Below the pieces are notes generated by a model, which saw only the letters and a program-made list of their open reading frames with translations, made no database searches and had not been told where the DNA came from. From NCBI RefSeq assembly GCF_017302985.1, contig NZ_JAFIMU010000007.1, positions 1,116,001 to 1,180,000 on the forward strand: DNA of 64,000 bases. The letters are read 5' to 3'. The position numbers were made by a program, and so were the translations under genes. Positions within the stretch are counted from its first letter, which is position 1; each line of letters opens with the position of its first letter. Source of the stretch: Corallococcus macrosporus (lineage in GTDB: Bacteria; Myxococcota; Myxococcia; Myxococcales; Myxococcaceae). Positions 1-7,698 of this stretch are shown one piece after another.

Positions 1-168
1 CATCACCTGAACGAGCGCGTTCTTCAGCGCCTCGCGTTCAGCCTTTTTGTCGGCGGACGGCGACGCGGCCAGGGTGGCGGAAGGCAGCCACAAGGCAATG
101 GCGGTCGCTGCCCAGAAGGGTCTGGTTCGAAAAACCTGCACGCACGCTCCGGGGAAGTCGCGATCCAT
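1..168 (-). CDS. Secreted protein of unknown function, N-terminal part only
   Basis: The reading frame runs from an ATG at 168 down to base 1 without a stop, so only the first 56 residues are in the window. They start with a basic stretch (MDRDFPGACVQVFRTR), continue with a hydrophobic core (WAATAIALWLPSATLA) and a likely signal peptidase site near ASA/ASP, then become charged (ADKKAEREALKNALV). This reads as a Sec signal peptide followed by the start of a helical periplasmic domain. The gene is divergent from the ABC transporter binding-protein gene. A shorter start inside the basic stretch is possible. The mature domain lies outside the window, so no function can be given. Confidence 0.6.
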   Translation of the reverse strand, partial: MDRDFPGACVQVFRTRPFWAATAIALWLPSATLAASPSADKKAEREALKNALVQVM

Positions 169-243
169 TATGAAGAAGGGACGAAAGGGGCGGCAAGGGT
201 GGGGGGTGGATGCTCGGCCGCCGTTACCCTGCCCGCCTGCCTG

Positions 244-261
244 CTTCCTGGAAACAGGAAG
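244..261 (+). promoter_or_regulatory. 7-bp stem-loop with GAAA tetraloop
   Basis: CTTCCTG, a GAAA loop and CAGGAAG form a perfect hairpin with a GNRA-type tetraloop. It lies in the divergent intergenic region about 55 bases before the ATG at 315. It could be a 5' UTR structure of the importer mRNA; no T-tract follows, so a terminator role is less likely. Confidence 0.4.
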
Positions 262-314
262 GAGGCTGTCGCAGCATGGAGGCTCCGCCTGACATCCACC
301 TCGTGACAGACGCC

Positions 315-1874
315 ATGCCTCCCCTGCCCCTCCGTGCCGTCCGGGTGTTCGTCCTCGCGCTGGCGCTGGTGCTTGACTCCGGCTGCCGCGCCCCGGCGCC
401 GCCCGCGGGCATCACGGTGTTGCTGGAGGCCCCACCGGACAGTCTGGATGACCGCTTCGCCCTCACGGCCCATGGACAGCGGCTGGCGCAGCTCATCAGC
501 CCGGGGCTGCTCACCTTCGACGACGCCAGCCGACCGGTGCCGCAGCTGGCGGAGTCCTTCCGTGACGTTTCCGCGACGGTGGTGGAGTTCGTCCTGCGTC
601 CGGGGCTCACCTTCCATGACGGCACCGCCCTCACCGCCGAGGACGTGAAGGCCACCTTCGACGCCCTGCGGGACCCGAAGCTGGGCAGCCCCAAGCGCGA
701 GCGGTACGAGCCGGTGGACCGCGTGGAGGTGGTGGATGCGCGCACGGTGCGCTTCCACCTGAAGCGGCCCTATGCGCCGCTGCTCGCGGAGCTGTCCGCG
801 GCCATCCTGCCTTCCGAGCGCGTGGGGCCCGGGGGCATCGAGGCGCAAGGGGCGCATCCGGTGGGCGCGGGGCCGTTCCGGTTCGAGTCGTGGCCGGACG
901 AGGAGCACCTGACGCTGGTGCCCTTCGAGGGCTGGCATGGCGGGAAGCCCGCCGTGTCGCGGCTGACGTTCCGGGTGGTGCGGGACGAGACGACGCGGGT
1001 GCTGGAGCTGCTCAAGGGGCGGGCGGACCTGGTGGTGAACAACGTGTCCCCGGCGGTGCTGCCCGCGCTCCGGGAGGCGCCGCACCTGCGCGTGGTGACG
1101 AAGCCGGGCACGGGCTTCACGTACCTGGGGCTCAACCTGCGGGAGGGGCCGCTCGCGGACGTGCGCGTGAGGCAGGCGCTGTGCCACCTCATCGACGTGC
1201 GTCCGCTGGTGGAGCACAAGCTGCACGGGCTGGCGGAGCCCGCGTCCAGCATGCTGCCTCGTGAGCACTGGGCGTTCACGGCCACGCCGGGGTGTGGCTA
1301 TGCGCCGGAGGAGGCGGCCCGGCTGCTGGACGCGGCGGGGTATCCGGATCCGGATGGGCCCGGAGGGAAGCCCCGGTTGTCCTTCACGTTCAAGACGAGC
1401 ACGGACCGCTTCCGGCGCGCGGTGGCGCTGGTGCTCGAGGAGCAACTGGCGAAGGGCGGCGTGGCGGTGGAGGTGCGGGCGCTGGAGTTCGGGACGTTCT
1501 TCGAGGACGTGCGACGGGGACGCTTCGAGTTGTTCACGTTGAAGTGGGCCGCCGTGATGGAGCCGGACCTGCTGCGGGGCGCGTTCCATTCCGCGAACAT
1601 CCCCGGGCCGGAGAACCACTGGGGCGGGTTCAACCGGGGCGCGCTGAAGGATCCGGCGCTGGACCGCGTGCTGGACGCGGCGACGCAGGCGTCGAGGGAG
1701 GAGCGGCGGACGCTGTACGCGGAGGCACAGCGGGAGCTGGACACGGACCTGCCCGTCATCCCGCTGTGGCACGAGGCCAGCGTGGCGGTGGTGTCGTCGC
1801 GGCTCGCGGATTTCGAGCCCAGCGCGCATGGATTACTGCTGCCGCTGGCGAAGGCGCGCGAAGTGACGCCATGA
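315..1874 (+). CDS. Peptide/nickel-type ABC transporter substrate-binding lipoprotein (SBP family 5)
   Basis: This is an extracytoplasmic solute-binding protein of the peptide/opine/nickel class (SBP_bac_5). The start at 315 gives a signal sequence MPPLPLRAVRVFVLALALVL ending in DSGC, a slightly atypical lipobox, so the protein is probably a lipoprotein. Family features are visible: LTFHDGTALTAEDVKATFDALRD, the LLKGRADLVVNN segment, YLGLNLREGPLADVRVRQAL and the FELFTLKWAAVMEPD region. An upstream in-frame ATG at 276 and the open frame from 210 would add residues without signal-peptide character. The stop overlaps the next ATG (ATGA), so it is co-transcribed with two permease genes. The substrate cannot be told; a short peptide or related ligand is the family norm. 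Confidence 0.9.
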   Translation: MPPLPLRAVRVFVLALALVLDSGCRAPAPPAGITVLLEAPPDSLDDRFALTAHGQRLAQLISPGLLTFDDASRPVPQLAESFRDVSATVVEFVLRPGLTFHDGTALTAEDVKATFDALRDPKLGSPKRERYEPVDRVEVVDARTVRFHLKRPYAPLLAELSAAILPSERVGPGGIEAQGAHPVGAGPFRFESWPDEEHLTLVPFEGWHGGKPAVSRLTFRVVRDETTRVLELLKGRADLVVNNVSPAVLPALREAPHLRVVTKPGTGFTYLGLNLREGPLADVRVRQALCHLIDVRPLVEHKLHGLAEPASSMLPREHWAFTATPGCGYAPEEAARLLDAAGYPDPDGPGGKPRLSFTFKTSTDRFRRAVALVLEEQLAKGGVAVEVRALEFGTFFEDVRRGRFELFTLKWAAVMEPDLLRGAFHSANIPGPENHWGGFNRGALKDPALDRVLDAATQASREERRTLYAEAQRELDTDLPVIPLWHEASVAVVSSRLADFEPSAHGLLLPLAKAREVTP

Positions 1875-2785
1875 GCCGGCGATTGGTGTCCGCGCTCATC
1901 GCGATGGTCGGGGCGCTGCTGCTGGTGTCGCTGTTCCTGCACCTCGTGCCCGGGGATCCAGTGGACGTGATGCTGGGGGAACAGGCCACGCAGGTGGACC
2001 GTGCGGCGCTGCGGCAGGCCGTGGGGTTGGACCTGCCCTGGTACGCGCAGCTCTGGACGTTCGCTCGCGACCTGGCCACCGGGGAGCTGCGCACGTCGCT
2101 GCCTCCGTTCCAGCGCAAGGTGCTGCCGGCCCTGGGCGCGGCGCTGCCGTACACCCTGCTGCTCACGGTGGCGGCCATGGCCGTGTCCCTCTTGCTGGCG
2201 CTGCCCCTGGGTGTGATGGCGGCGGCGCGGCGTGGAACTCCGGTGGACGCCGCGGCGATGGGCGTGTCCGTCGCGGGCGTCGCCCTGCCCCGCTTCTGGC
2301 TGGGACCGGTGCTGATCATCCTCTTCGCGCTGAAGCTGGACTGGCTGCCCGTGTCCGGCGCGGAGTCGTGGCGGCACCTGGTGCTGCCCGCGTTCACGCT
2401 GGGCACCGCGCTGGCCGCGTTCCTTGCCCGGATGACTCGCGCCACGATGCTCGAGGCGCTGCGCGAGGACTACGTCACCGTGGCCCGGGCCAAGGGCCTG
2501 TCGCCCCGCGTGGTGCTGTGGAAGCACGCGTTCCGCAACGCGCTGCTGCCGCTGGTCACCGTGCTGGGCCTGGAGTTCGGCGCGCTGCTGGGCGGCGCCA
2601 TCGTCACGGAGAAGGTCTTCGCGTGGCCAGGCATGGGCACGCTGCTGCTCACCGCCATCGAGAAGCGCGACTACAACACCGTGCGCGCCACGGTGCTCCT
2701 CTTCACCTTCTGCTACGTCCTGGTCAACACGCTCACCGACCTGGCCTATGCGTGGGTCGACCCGCGCGTGCGGAGGCGCTCATGA
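1871..2785 (+). CDS. ABC transporter permease, DppB/OppB type
   Basis: This is the first inner-membrane permease of the importer, 304 residues. The N-terminus has the DppB-type signature: one membrane helix (LVSALIAMVGALLLVSLFL) followed by LVPGDPVDVMLGEQA, then the large periplasmic loop and five further helices. The EAA loop is seen as YVTVARAKGLSPRVVLWKHA with the following FRNALLPLVT, which docks the ATPase. It overlaps the binding-protein gene by 4 bases and the next permease gene by 4 bases (ATGA both times), so translational coupling is expected. Confidence 0.93.
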   Translation: MSRRLVSALIAMVGALLLVSLFLHLVPGDPVDVMLGEQATQVDRAALRQAVGLDLPWYAQLWTFARDLATGELRTSLPPFQRKVLPALGAALPYTLLLTVAAMAVSLLLALPLGVMAAARRGTPVDAAAMGVSVAGVALPRFWLGPVLIILFALKLDWLPVSGAESWRHLVLPAFTLGTALAAFLARMTRATMLEALREDYVTVARAKGLSPRVVLWKHAFRNALLPLVTVLGLEFGALLGGAIVTEKVFAWPGMGTLLLTAIEKRDYNTVRATVLLFTFCYVLVNTLTDLAYAWVDPRVRRRS

Positions 2786-3615
2786 GCGCGGCCCAGCGCT
2801 TCCGCCCGCACTCCTGGGGCGCCCGGTTCGGGCTCGCCGTCGCGTGCCTCTGGGTGTTCACCGCGCTGTTCGCGCCGTGGCTCAGCCCCCACTCGCCGGA
2901 CGCCATCGACCTCACGCGCGAGCTGTCGCGCCCGACCTCCGGCCACCTGCTGGGCACGGGCGAGAACGGCATCGACGTGCTCACCCACGTGCTCTACGGC
3001 GCTCGCGTGTCGCTGGAGGTGTCCTTCTTCGCCGTGGTGCTGTCCGCCGCGGTGGGCATCACGCTGGGCGGCATCGCGGGCTATGCGGGCGGGCTCGTGG
3101 ACGAAGCGCTGATGCGGCTGGTGGACGTGCTGCTCGCGTTCCCCGGCATCCTGCTGGCGCTGTTCATCACCGCCGTGCTGGGGCCCAGCCTCGCCAACGT
3201 GGTGTTCGCGCTGTCGTTCACGGGGTGGACAGGCTACGCGCGGCTGACGCGCGGACAGGTGCTCACCCTTCGCGAACGCGACTACGTGCAGGCCGCTCGG
3301 GCCCTGGGCAGCGGGCCGGGCCGCATCCTCGTGCGGCACCTGCTGCCCAACGCGGCGGGCCCGCTCCTCGTGCAGGCGACCTTCGCGCTGCCGGGCGCCA
3401 TCGTCGCGGAGGCGTCCCTGAGCTTCCTCGGGCTGGGCGTCCCTCCGGGCACGCCGTCATGGGGGGCGCTCGTGGACCAGGGGACGCAGTACCTGCTGGT
3501 GGCACCTCACGTGGCCCTCTTCCCGGGCATCGCGCTGGCGCTCACCGTGCTGGGCTTCAACCTGCTGGGCGATGCGCTGCGCGACGCGATGGATCCGCGC
3601 CACGAGGGCCGGTGA
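2782..3615 (+). CDS. ABC transporter permease, DppC/OppC type
   Basis: This is the second permease, 277 residues. The first helix is followed by the DppC-type motif SGHLLGTGENGIDVLTHVLYGARVS in degenerate form, and the EAA loop is RERDYVQAARALGSGPGRIL followed by RHLLPNAAGPLLV. The end contains EASLSFLGLGVPPGTPSWG, which is diagnostic for OppC/DppC proteins. The start overlaps dppB-like by ATGA. No ATPase (DppD/DppF) follows; the next gene is dtd. The importer must borrow ATPases from elsewhere or its ATPase gene has moved. Confidence 0.93.
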   Translation: MSAAQRFRPHSWGARFGLAVACLWVFTALFAPWLSPHSPDAIDLTRELSRPTSGHLLGTGENGIDVLTHVLYGARVSLEVSFFAVVLSAAVGITLGGIAGYAGGLVDEALMRLVDVLLAFPGILLALFITAVLGPSLANVVFALSFTGWTGYARLTRGQVLTLRERDYVQAARALGSGPGRILVRHLLPNAAGPLLVQATFALPGAIVAEASLSFLGLGVPPGTPSWGALVDQGTQYLLVAPHVALFPGIALALTVLGFNLLGDALRDAMDPRHEGR

Positions 3616-3630
3616 CTTGAAGGCCTCGGG

Positions 3631-3654
3631 CGTCCCTGGCAGGAAGCAGGGACG
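3631..3654 (+). terminator. 8-bp hairpin between permease gene and dtd
   Basis: CGTCCCTG and CAGGGACG form a perfect 8-bp stem around an 8-base loop, in the 49-base gap between the permease stop and dtd. The distal arm touches the GGAGG ribosome-binding site of dtd (3654-3658). No T-run follows. It could attenuate read-through or shield the dtd ribosome-binding site. Confidence 0.45.
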
Positions 3655-3664
3655 GAGGTAGCGC

Positions 3665-4126
3665 ATGAAGGCCGTGGTGCAGCGGGTCCTGGAAGCGTCG
3701 GTGACGGTGGACGGTCAGCGGGTGAGCGAGATGGGCCCGGGCCTGCTCGTGCTGCTGGGCGTGGGCAAGGGCGACACCGACGCGGACCTGACGTGGATGG
3801 TGGAGAAGCTGGCCACGCTGCGCATCTTCGAGGACGCCGACGGCAAGATGAACCTGTCGCTGGAGGACACCTCCAAGCACCTCATCGTCGTCAGCCAGTT
3901 CACCCTCTACGGCGACGCGCGCAAGGGCCGCCGTCCCAGCTTCATCGACGCGATGGAGCCCGTCGCCGCCAAGGCCCTCTACGAGCGCGCCTGCGAGGCC
4001 CTGCGCCAGCGCGGCCTCACCGTGGGCACCGGCATCTTCGCCGCGGACATGAAGGTCGCGCTCGTCAACGACGGGCCCGTCACCCTCCTGCTGGAGAGCC
4101 CGCCGAAGGCCGCGCCCCCGGCCTAG
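3665..4126 (+). CDS. dtd: D-aminoacyl-tRNA deacylase
   Basis: The 153-residue cytoplasmic protein hydrolyses D-aminoacyl-tRNAs (and Gly-tRNAAla in the same family) and recycles the tRNA. It begins MKAVVQRV, as most Dtd proteins do. The two family signatures are present: SQFTLYGD (residues 77-84, containing the SQxxL motif) and NDGPVT (135-140, the NxGPxT cross-subunit motif). Length matches the family (about 145-150). A strong GGAGG lies 6 bases before the ATG. The stop codon TAG shares the palindrome CTAG (4123-4126) with the stop of the convergent hydrolase gene. Confidence 0.97.
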   Translation: MKAVVQRVLEASVTVDGQRVSEMGPGLLVLLGVGKGDTDADLTWMVEKLATLRIFEDADGKMNLSLEDTSKHLIVVSQFTLYGDARKGRRPSFIDAMEPVAAKALYERACEALRQRGLTVGTGIFAADMKVALVNDGPVTLLLESPPKAAPPA

Positions 4127-5220
4127 CGCACGTCCAGCGTGCGGCGGAAGAACGCCACGCCCTCCGCGTTCGTGCGCGCATGCGACGCGGGCCGCGTCCC
4201 GGGTACCGGGTCCCGGCACAGCATGGCGATGACGTCGAAGCCCTTCGGGTAGCACTCGGGCAGGAAGGTGAAGTGGCCCGCGTCGTCCAGGACCACTGTC
4301 GTCGTGGACGCAGGAGGCAGCAGCCCGGCCAGGTGCATGCCGTGCCCTTCGTGCGGCATCAGCTCGTCGCCCTTCGCGAGCACCAGCTCCACGGGCTTCT
4401 GGATGTCGGCGGTGTCCCGCGCCTCGAAGGAGGCCGCCATGCCCGGCGCCATCGCGAACGCGGCCTTCACACGCGGATCCAGGTACGACGCTCGCGCCTG
4501 CTTCATGTCGATGCGGCCGTAGTCCACGTCGCGCAGGCCCTCGCAGCCAATCTCCTCGCGGGTGCCGGGCGTCTTGCAGCGCTTTTCAATCCACTCCAGG
4601 TTGAGGTTCAGCCCCACCAGCGCCAGCGCCGTGTAGCCGCCCATGGAGTGCCCCGACGCGCCGATGCGCTCCGGATCCACGCGCGGGCCCCACTTCGGGT
4701 CCTTCAGCAGGTGGTCCAGGATGACGGTGAAGTCCTGGGGGCGCTCGTAAGCGCGCGCGAAGCCCTCCGGGCTCGTGTCGCCGTAGGTGTTGCCCGGGTG
4801 GTTCAGCCCCACGACGACGAAGCCGTGCGCCGCCAGGTTCGAACCGAACCAGGACAGGTCCATCACCGAGCCGCCGCTCCCGTGCGACAGCAGCACCACC
4901 GGCCAGCGCTCGCGCGCGTCCGACAGCGGTGCGTCCTTCGCGCCGTAGAAGGGCTTGAACACGTCCGACGGCGCGCGGTTGTCCATCGGCGTGCCGGGCG
5001 CCACCGGGTACCAGACCAGCGGCTTCAGCGTGCGGTGGCGGACCGCGTCCTCGTACGTCAGCGACTGCGTGACGCCCACCGCGTAGGCCGCGTCCGCCCC
5101 GTAGAGCGACGCATGGTCCGTGCGCGGAGCCTCCGCCTTCTTCGAGGAGGAGCAGCCCCCCGCCAGCAGCGCCGCGGAGACGAGGAGCACGGGACCCATC
5201 GGAGCAAGGTGGCGGAGCAT
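4123..5220 (-). CDS. Lipoprotein alpha/beta hydrolase (dienelactone hydrolase / PAF-acetylhydrolase-like)
   Basis: This 365-residue protein starts with a signal sequence and a lipobox-like LLAGGC (Cys23), so it is probably a periplasmic or outer-membrane lipoprotein. The fold is shown by the strand and oxyanion region WPVVLLSHGSGG (around 107-117) and the nucleophile elbow GHSMGG with Ser192. The acid is likely the Asp in the VLAKGDELMP region, and the His is in VLDDAGHFTFLPE near the C-terminus. The family includes esterases and platelet-activating-factor acetylhydrolase-like enzymes; substrate is unknown. It is convergent with dtd, with overlapping stop codons. Confidence 0.85.
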   Translation of the reverse strand: MLRHLAPMGPVLLVSAALLAGGCSSSKKAEAPRTDHASLYGADAAYAVGVTQSLTYEDAVRHRTLKPLVWYPVAPGTPMDNRAPSDVFKPFYGAKDAPLSDARERWPVVLLSHGSGGSVMDLSWFGSNLAAHGFVVVGLNHPGNTYGDTSPEGFARAYERPQDFTVILDHLLKDPKWGPRVDPERIGASGHSMGGYTALALVGLNLNLEWIEKRCKTPGTREEIGCEGLRDVDYGRIDMKQARASYLDPRVKAAFAMAPGMAASFEARDTADIQKPVELVLAKGDELMPHEGHGMHLAGLLPPASTTTVVLDDAGHFTFLPECYPKGFDVIAMLCRDPVPGTRPASHARTNAEGVAFFRRTLDVR

Positions 5221-5271
5221 GGCCCCGCAGCATGACCGTGAACGGCGATGCAGGGGAAGGGCTTCAGCGGC

Positions 5272-6117
5272 TCACAGCCGCACGGTGGTCCCGCGCGTCA
5301 CCAGCGCGGCCAGGCCCTGCTTCGTCTGCGCGGCGGTGCGCAGGTGCAGCGTGAGCGCGCCCAGCTCGCGGATCCACGTGGCCGCGTTGGGGCCCAGGCC
5401 GGAGAACAGCACGGACAGGGGTGGCGGCTGGGGCAGACGGCCCGTCCAGTAGCCCAGCACCTCGTCGCGCTCCGGCAGCGACGGCAGCTTCATGCGCTCC
5501 TGCTCGCGCGCCAGCAGCCGCTCCAGCTTGCGCGGCAGGTTCACCTGCCAGTGCACCACCGTCTTCGCGGGCCTCCAGGCCCAGTCCGCGAAGGCGAAGC
5601 GCTCTCGGACCGCGTACTCGCCCCGGCCCTGCGTGACGAAGACGCGGTCGGGAGGAAAGTCCGGGAAGGGGTCCCACTGCCCGGCCAGCAGCGACGCCAG
5701 CCCCTGCTCGCCCGGGGGACGCCGGCGGAAGTTGTCCCGCACCGTGCGCGCCGCCTTCGTGTCCCAGTAGGGATAGGCCGGGTCCTCCACCATCAGCGCC
5801 AGGTTCAGCGCCTCGTCCCACTCGTCCGCGTAGCCGCCGGGGGAACCGCCCACCTCCCAGCCGCCGGGCGCCTCGTGCCAGGCCTGGAACACCAGCCGGT
5901 CCACCAGGTCCATCCACCCGTCCGAGTCCACCGACCCCACGCCTCCCGGCAGCGCCGACGAGGCCAGCCGCTGGCAGAGCGTGAAGGCCTGCGCGTCACC
6001 CAGGTGGTTGGAGAGGGCCTCCAGCGCGCCGGCCGCGTCCCCCATGGCGCGCGCGAAGAAGGGCAGGACCTGCTCGTGGAAGAAGCGGTCGTTGATGGGG
6101 CGCAGGACGACGTCCAT
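5272..6117 (-). CDS. Uncharacterised protein, probably cytoplasmic
   Basis: I do not recognise this 281-residue protein. It has no signal peptide or membrane helix. It is rich in Trp, Pro and Arg, with segments such as GGYADEWDEALNLALMVEDP and QWDPFPDFPPDRVFVTQG, and it looks globular. An AGGAAGG ribosome-binding site lies 8 bases before the ATG at 6117. It starts 25 bases after ptsN stops on the same strand, so it is probably the last gene of the hpf-ptsN transcript. Confidence 0.75.
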   Translation of the reverse strand: MDVVLRPINDRFFHEQVLPFFARAMGDAAGALEALSNHLGDAQAFTLCQRLASSALPGGVGSVDSDGWMDLVDRLVFQAWHEAPGGWEVGGSPGGYADEWDEALNLALMVEDPAYPYWDTKAARTVRDNFRRRPPGEQGLASLLAGQWDPFPDFPPDRVFVTQGRGEYAVRERFAFADWAWRPAKTVVHWQVNLPRKLERLLAREQERMKLPSLPERDEVLGYWTGRLPQPPPLSVLFSGLGPNAATWIRELGALTLHLRTAAQTKQGLAALVTRGTTVRL

Positions 6118-6142
6118 GCGGGGCGTCCTTCCTGTCCGGCCG

Positions 6143-6604
6143 TCAGGGCCGAGCGTCTTCCTGGACGATGAGGGCGTGGATGTCCGCGGCCGTGGGCGCC
6201 TCCAGGATGGCCGCCCGGAAGCGCGGGTTCTTGAAGAGGCGCGAGATGCGCGCCAGCGCCTTCAGGTGCACCCCCGCGCTGTTCTCCGGCGCCACCAGCG
6301 CGAAGAACAGGTGCGTGGGCTTGCCGTCGATGGACTCGAAGTCCACCCCGGTGCGCGACACGCAGAAGGCCGCCTGGAGGCTGTCCATGCCCGCCAGCTT
6401 GCCGTGCGGGATGGCCACGCCTTCCCCGATGCCCGTGCTGCCCAGCTTCTCGCGTTCCTGGAGCACCGCCACCAGCCGGTCCTCGCGCAGATTCGGGTGC
6501 GCCCGGGCCAACGTGGCACTCAGCTCGCGCAGCACCTCCGGTTTCGTGCGGGACTGCATGTCCGCGACGACCGCCTGGGGGCTGAGGAAATCGGCGATTC
6601 TCAA
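6143..6604 (-). CDS. ptsN: PTS IIA-like nitrogen regulatory protein (PtsN)
   Basis: This is an EIIA-Ntr protein of the nitrogen phosphotransferase system; it receives phosphate from NPr and acts on regulators rather than sugar uptake. The phosphorylated His is in GEGVAIPHGK (His67 counting from the chosen start), after LQEREKLGSTGIG, the family hallmark; ALVAPENSAGVHLKALARIS follows. I chose the TTG at 6604: it gives the usual LRIADFLSP beginning, 153 residues, and has GGGAG five bases upstream. Two further in-frame TTGs (6637 and 6655) lie upstream in a tandem repeat and could add 11 or 17 residues. It lies 202 bases downstream of hpf, as in the conserved rpoN-hpf-ptsN order. Confidence 0.93.
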   Translation of the reverse strand: MRIADFLSPQAVVADMQSRTKPEVLRELSATLARAHPNLREDRLVAVLQEREKLGSTGIGEGVAIPHGKLAGMDSLQAAFCVSRTGVDFESIDGKPTHLFFALVAPENSAGVHLKALARISRLFKNPRFRAAILEAPTAADIHALIVQEDARP

Positions 6605-6628
6605 TGGCGCTCCCGCACTGGCGCTCCG

Positions 6629-6664
6629 GGCCGGCAATGATTCCTCGGCCGGCAATTACTCCTC
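6629..6664 (-). repeat. Tandem 18-base repeat carrying two upstream TTG codons of ptsN
   Basis: Two adjacent 18-base units (6629-6646 and 6647-6664) match at 16 of 18 positions. Read on the minus strand each unit is GAGGA, four bases, TTG, then CCGGCC. The unit length is six codons and the TTGs are in frame with ptsN, so the repeat may be coding (LPAEES, LPARSA) or may be 5' leader. Confidence 0.7.
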
Positions 6665-6733
6665 ACACTGGATTCGCGCAAGGGTCGCCTGGGCGGTGGC
6701 AGGCGCTTCGCTCACTGCGCGTCAGCCGGGGCC

Positions 6734-6758
6734 CCCGGGCCCAGGCCCCGGGCCCGGG
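6734..6758 (-). terminator. GC-rich hairpin downstream of hpf
   Basis: CCCGGGCCC and GGGCCCGGG form a perfect 9-bp stem with a 7-base loop. It lies about 50 bases after the hpf stop on the minus strand. No T-tract follows, which is common for strong hairpins in this genome type, so it may be a terminator or an mRNA stabiliser separating hpf from ptsN. Confidence 0.45.
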
Positions 6759-6806
6759 CCTTTCGAAGCCCCGGACCCGGTCCCCTTGGGTTCAGCCGAA
6801 CGTCGG

Positions 6807-7472
6807 TCAGGTGCCGGTGGCGGCCACCGGCGCTTCGGGCAGGTGCGGTTCGATGAGGCCGAACCCACCCTCCTTGCGGCGGTAGACGATGGACAGCGCC
6901 TGGGACTGCTGGTTCTGGAACACGTAGAAGTCGTTGTTCATCAAGTTCATCTGCATCACCGCGTCATCCACCGACAGCGACTGGATGGCCAGGTGCGTGG
7001 TGCGCACCAGGCGGGCGACGCCCGACTCGGTCACCTTCTGCGGGGCCTCGGCGGCGGGGGCGGCCTGGAGGGCGGCGGGCGAGGACGGCTCGGCGGCCTC
7101 CTCCCCATCGTGGACCTCGAAGACGTCGTGGCGGACCTTGAGGTTGTTCACCAGGTCCTGGCGGTGGTGCACCTTCTCCTTGCCGTGGTGCGACTTGAGC
7201 TTGTCGCGGTAGCGGCGCAGCTGGCGCTCGATCTTGTCCATCGCCAGGTCGATGGACGCGTACATGTCATCGCTCTTCTCACGCCCCCGGAGGATCCAGG
7301 CGCCGGAGTGGATGGTGATGTCCGCGTGGTGCAGGTGCCGCTCCAACGACAGCACCACGTGGGCCTCACCAGCCCGGTCCAGCAGTCGGTTCACCCGATC
7401 GACCTTTTCACGGGCGTACTCCTTCAGGGAATCCGACGCTCCGAACTGACGGAAGGTGATGTTGAGCTGCAT
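6807..7472 (-). CDS. hpf: Long-form ribosome hibernation promoting factor
   Basis: This 221-residue protein binds the 30S subunit and dimerises ribosomes into inactive 100S particles in stationary phase. The N-terminal S30AE domain is MQLNITFRQFGASDSLKEYA onward, with the basic helix DKIERQLRRYRDKLKSHHGK (around residues 80-100). After an Ala/Pro linker, the C-terminal dimerisation domain shows DDAVMQMNLMNNDFYVFQNQ and YRRKEGGFGLIEP. Two domains make it the long form. The ATG at 7472 has AGGAGG nine bases upstream, which decides the start against the frame extension to 7511. Its position near rpoN and ptsN is the widespread proteobacterial arrangement. Confidence 0.96.
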   Translation of the reverse strand: MQLNITFRQFGASDSLKEYAREKVDRVNRLLDRAGEAHVVLSLERHLHHADITIHSGAWILRGREKSDDMYASIDLAMDKIERQLRRYRDKLKSHHGKEKVHHRQDLVNNLKVRHDVFEVHDGEEAAEPSSPAALQAAPAAEAPQKVTESGVARLVRTTHLAIQSLSVDDAVMQMNLMNNDFYVFQNQQSQALSIVYRRKEGGFGLIEPHLPEAPVAATGT

Positions 7473-7698
7473 GCGTGGCCGCCTCCTAGGGAGAGAGGTA
7501 AGCTCCGTCACAGATCAGAAACGGAGCCCACGCCGAAAGCAACCCGGCCCCCCAGGTTGGAACTTCCCGTCCACGGCTCGCGCTCGCGAAAGCGACCGCA
7601 ATAGGACACGTCTGGTGTCCGCTGCCTGTCATGGGGAGGGGATTCCGACCCGGGTCCCATTTTCCGGGCCGGCCTCCCCCACACCGCGTGCGTGGTCC
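7473..7698. other. 226-base intergenic region upstream of hpf
   Basis: No reading frame is convincing here. Read toward hpf it contains TTGCTT, 17 bases and TCTGAT, a weak sigma-70-like pair, followed by an inverted repeat and then the AGGAGG of hpf. It probably holds the hpf promoter, because the upstream SDR gene does not belong to the usual rpoN-hpf operon. Confidence 0.4.
7502..7527 (-). promoter_or_regulatory. Inverted repeat upstream of hpf
   Basis: GCTCCGT and ACGGAGC are a perfect 7-bp inverted repeat separated by 12 bases, ending 30 bases before the hpf ATG. It may be an operator or a 5' UTR hairpin that affects hpf expression. Confidence 0.4.

Noticed and set aside
168-1829. Long minus-strand frame opposite the binding-protein gene
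   Set aside because: Arg/His/Gln-rich shadow translation; the plus-strand frame shows clear family motifs.
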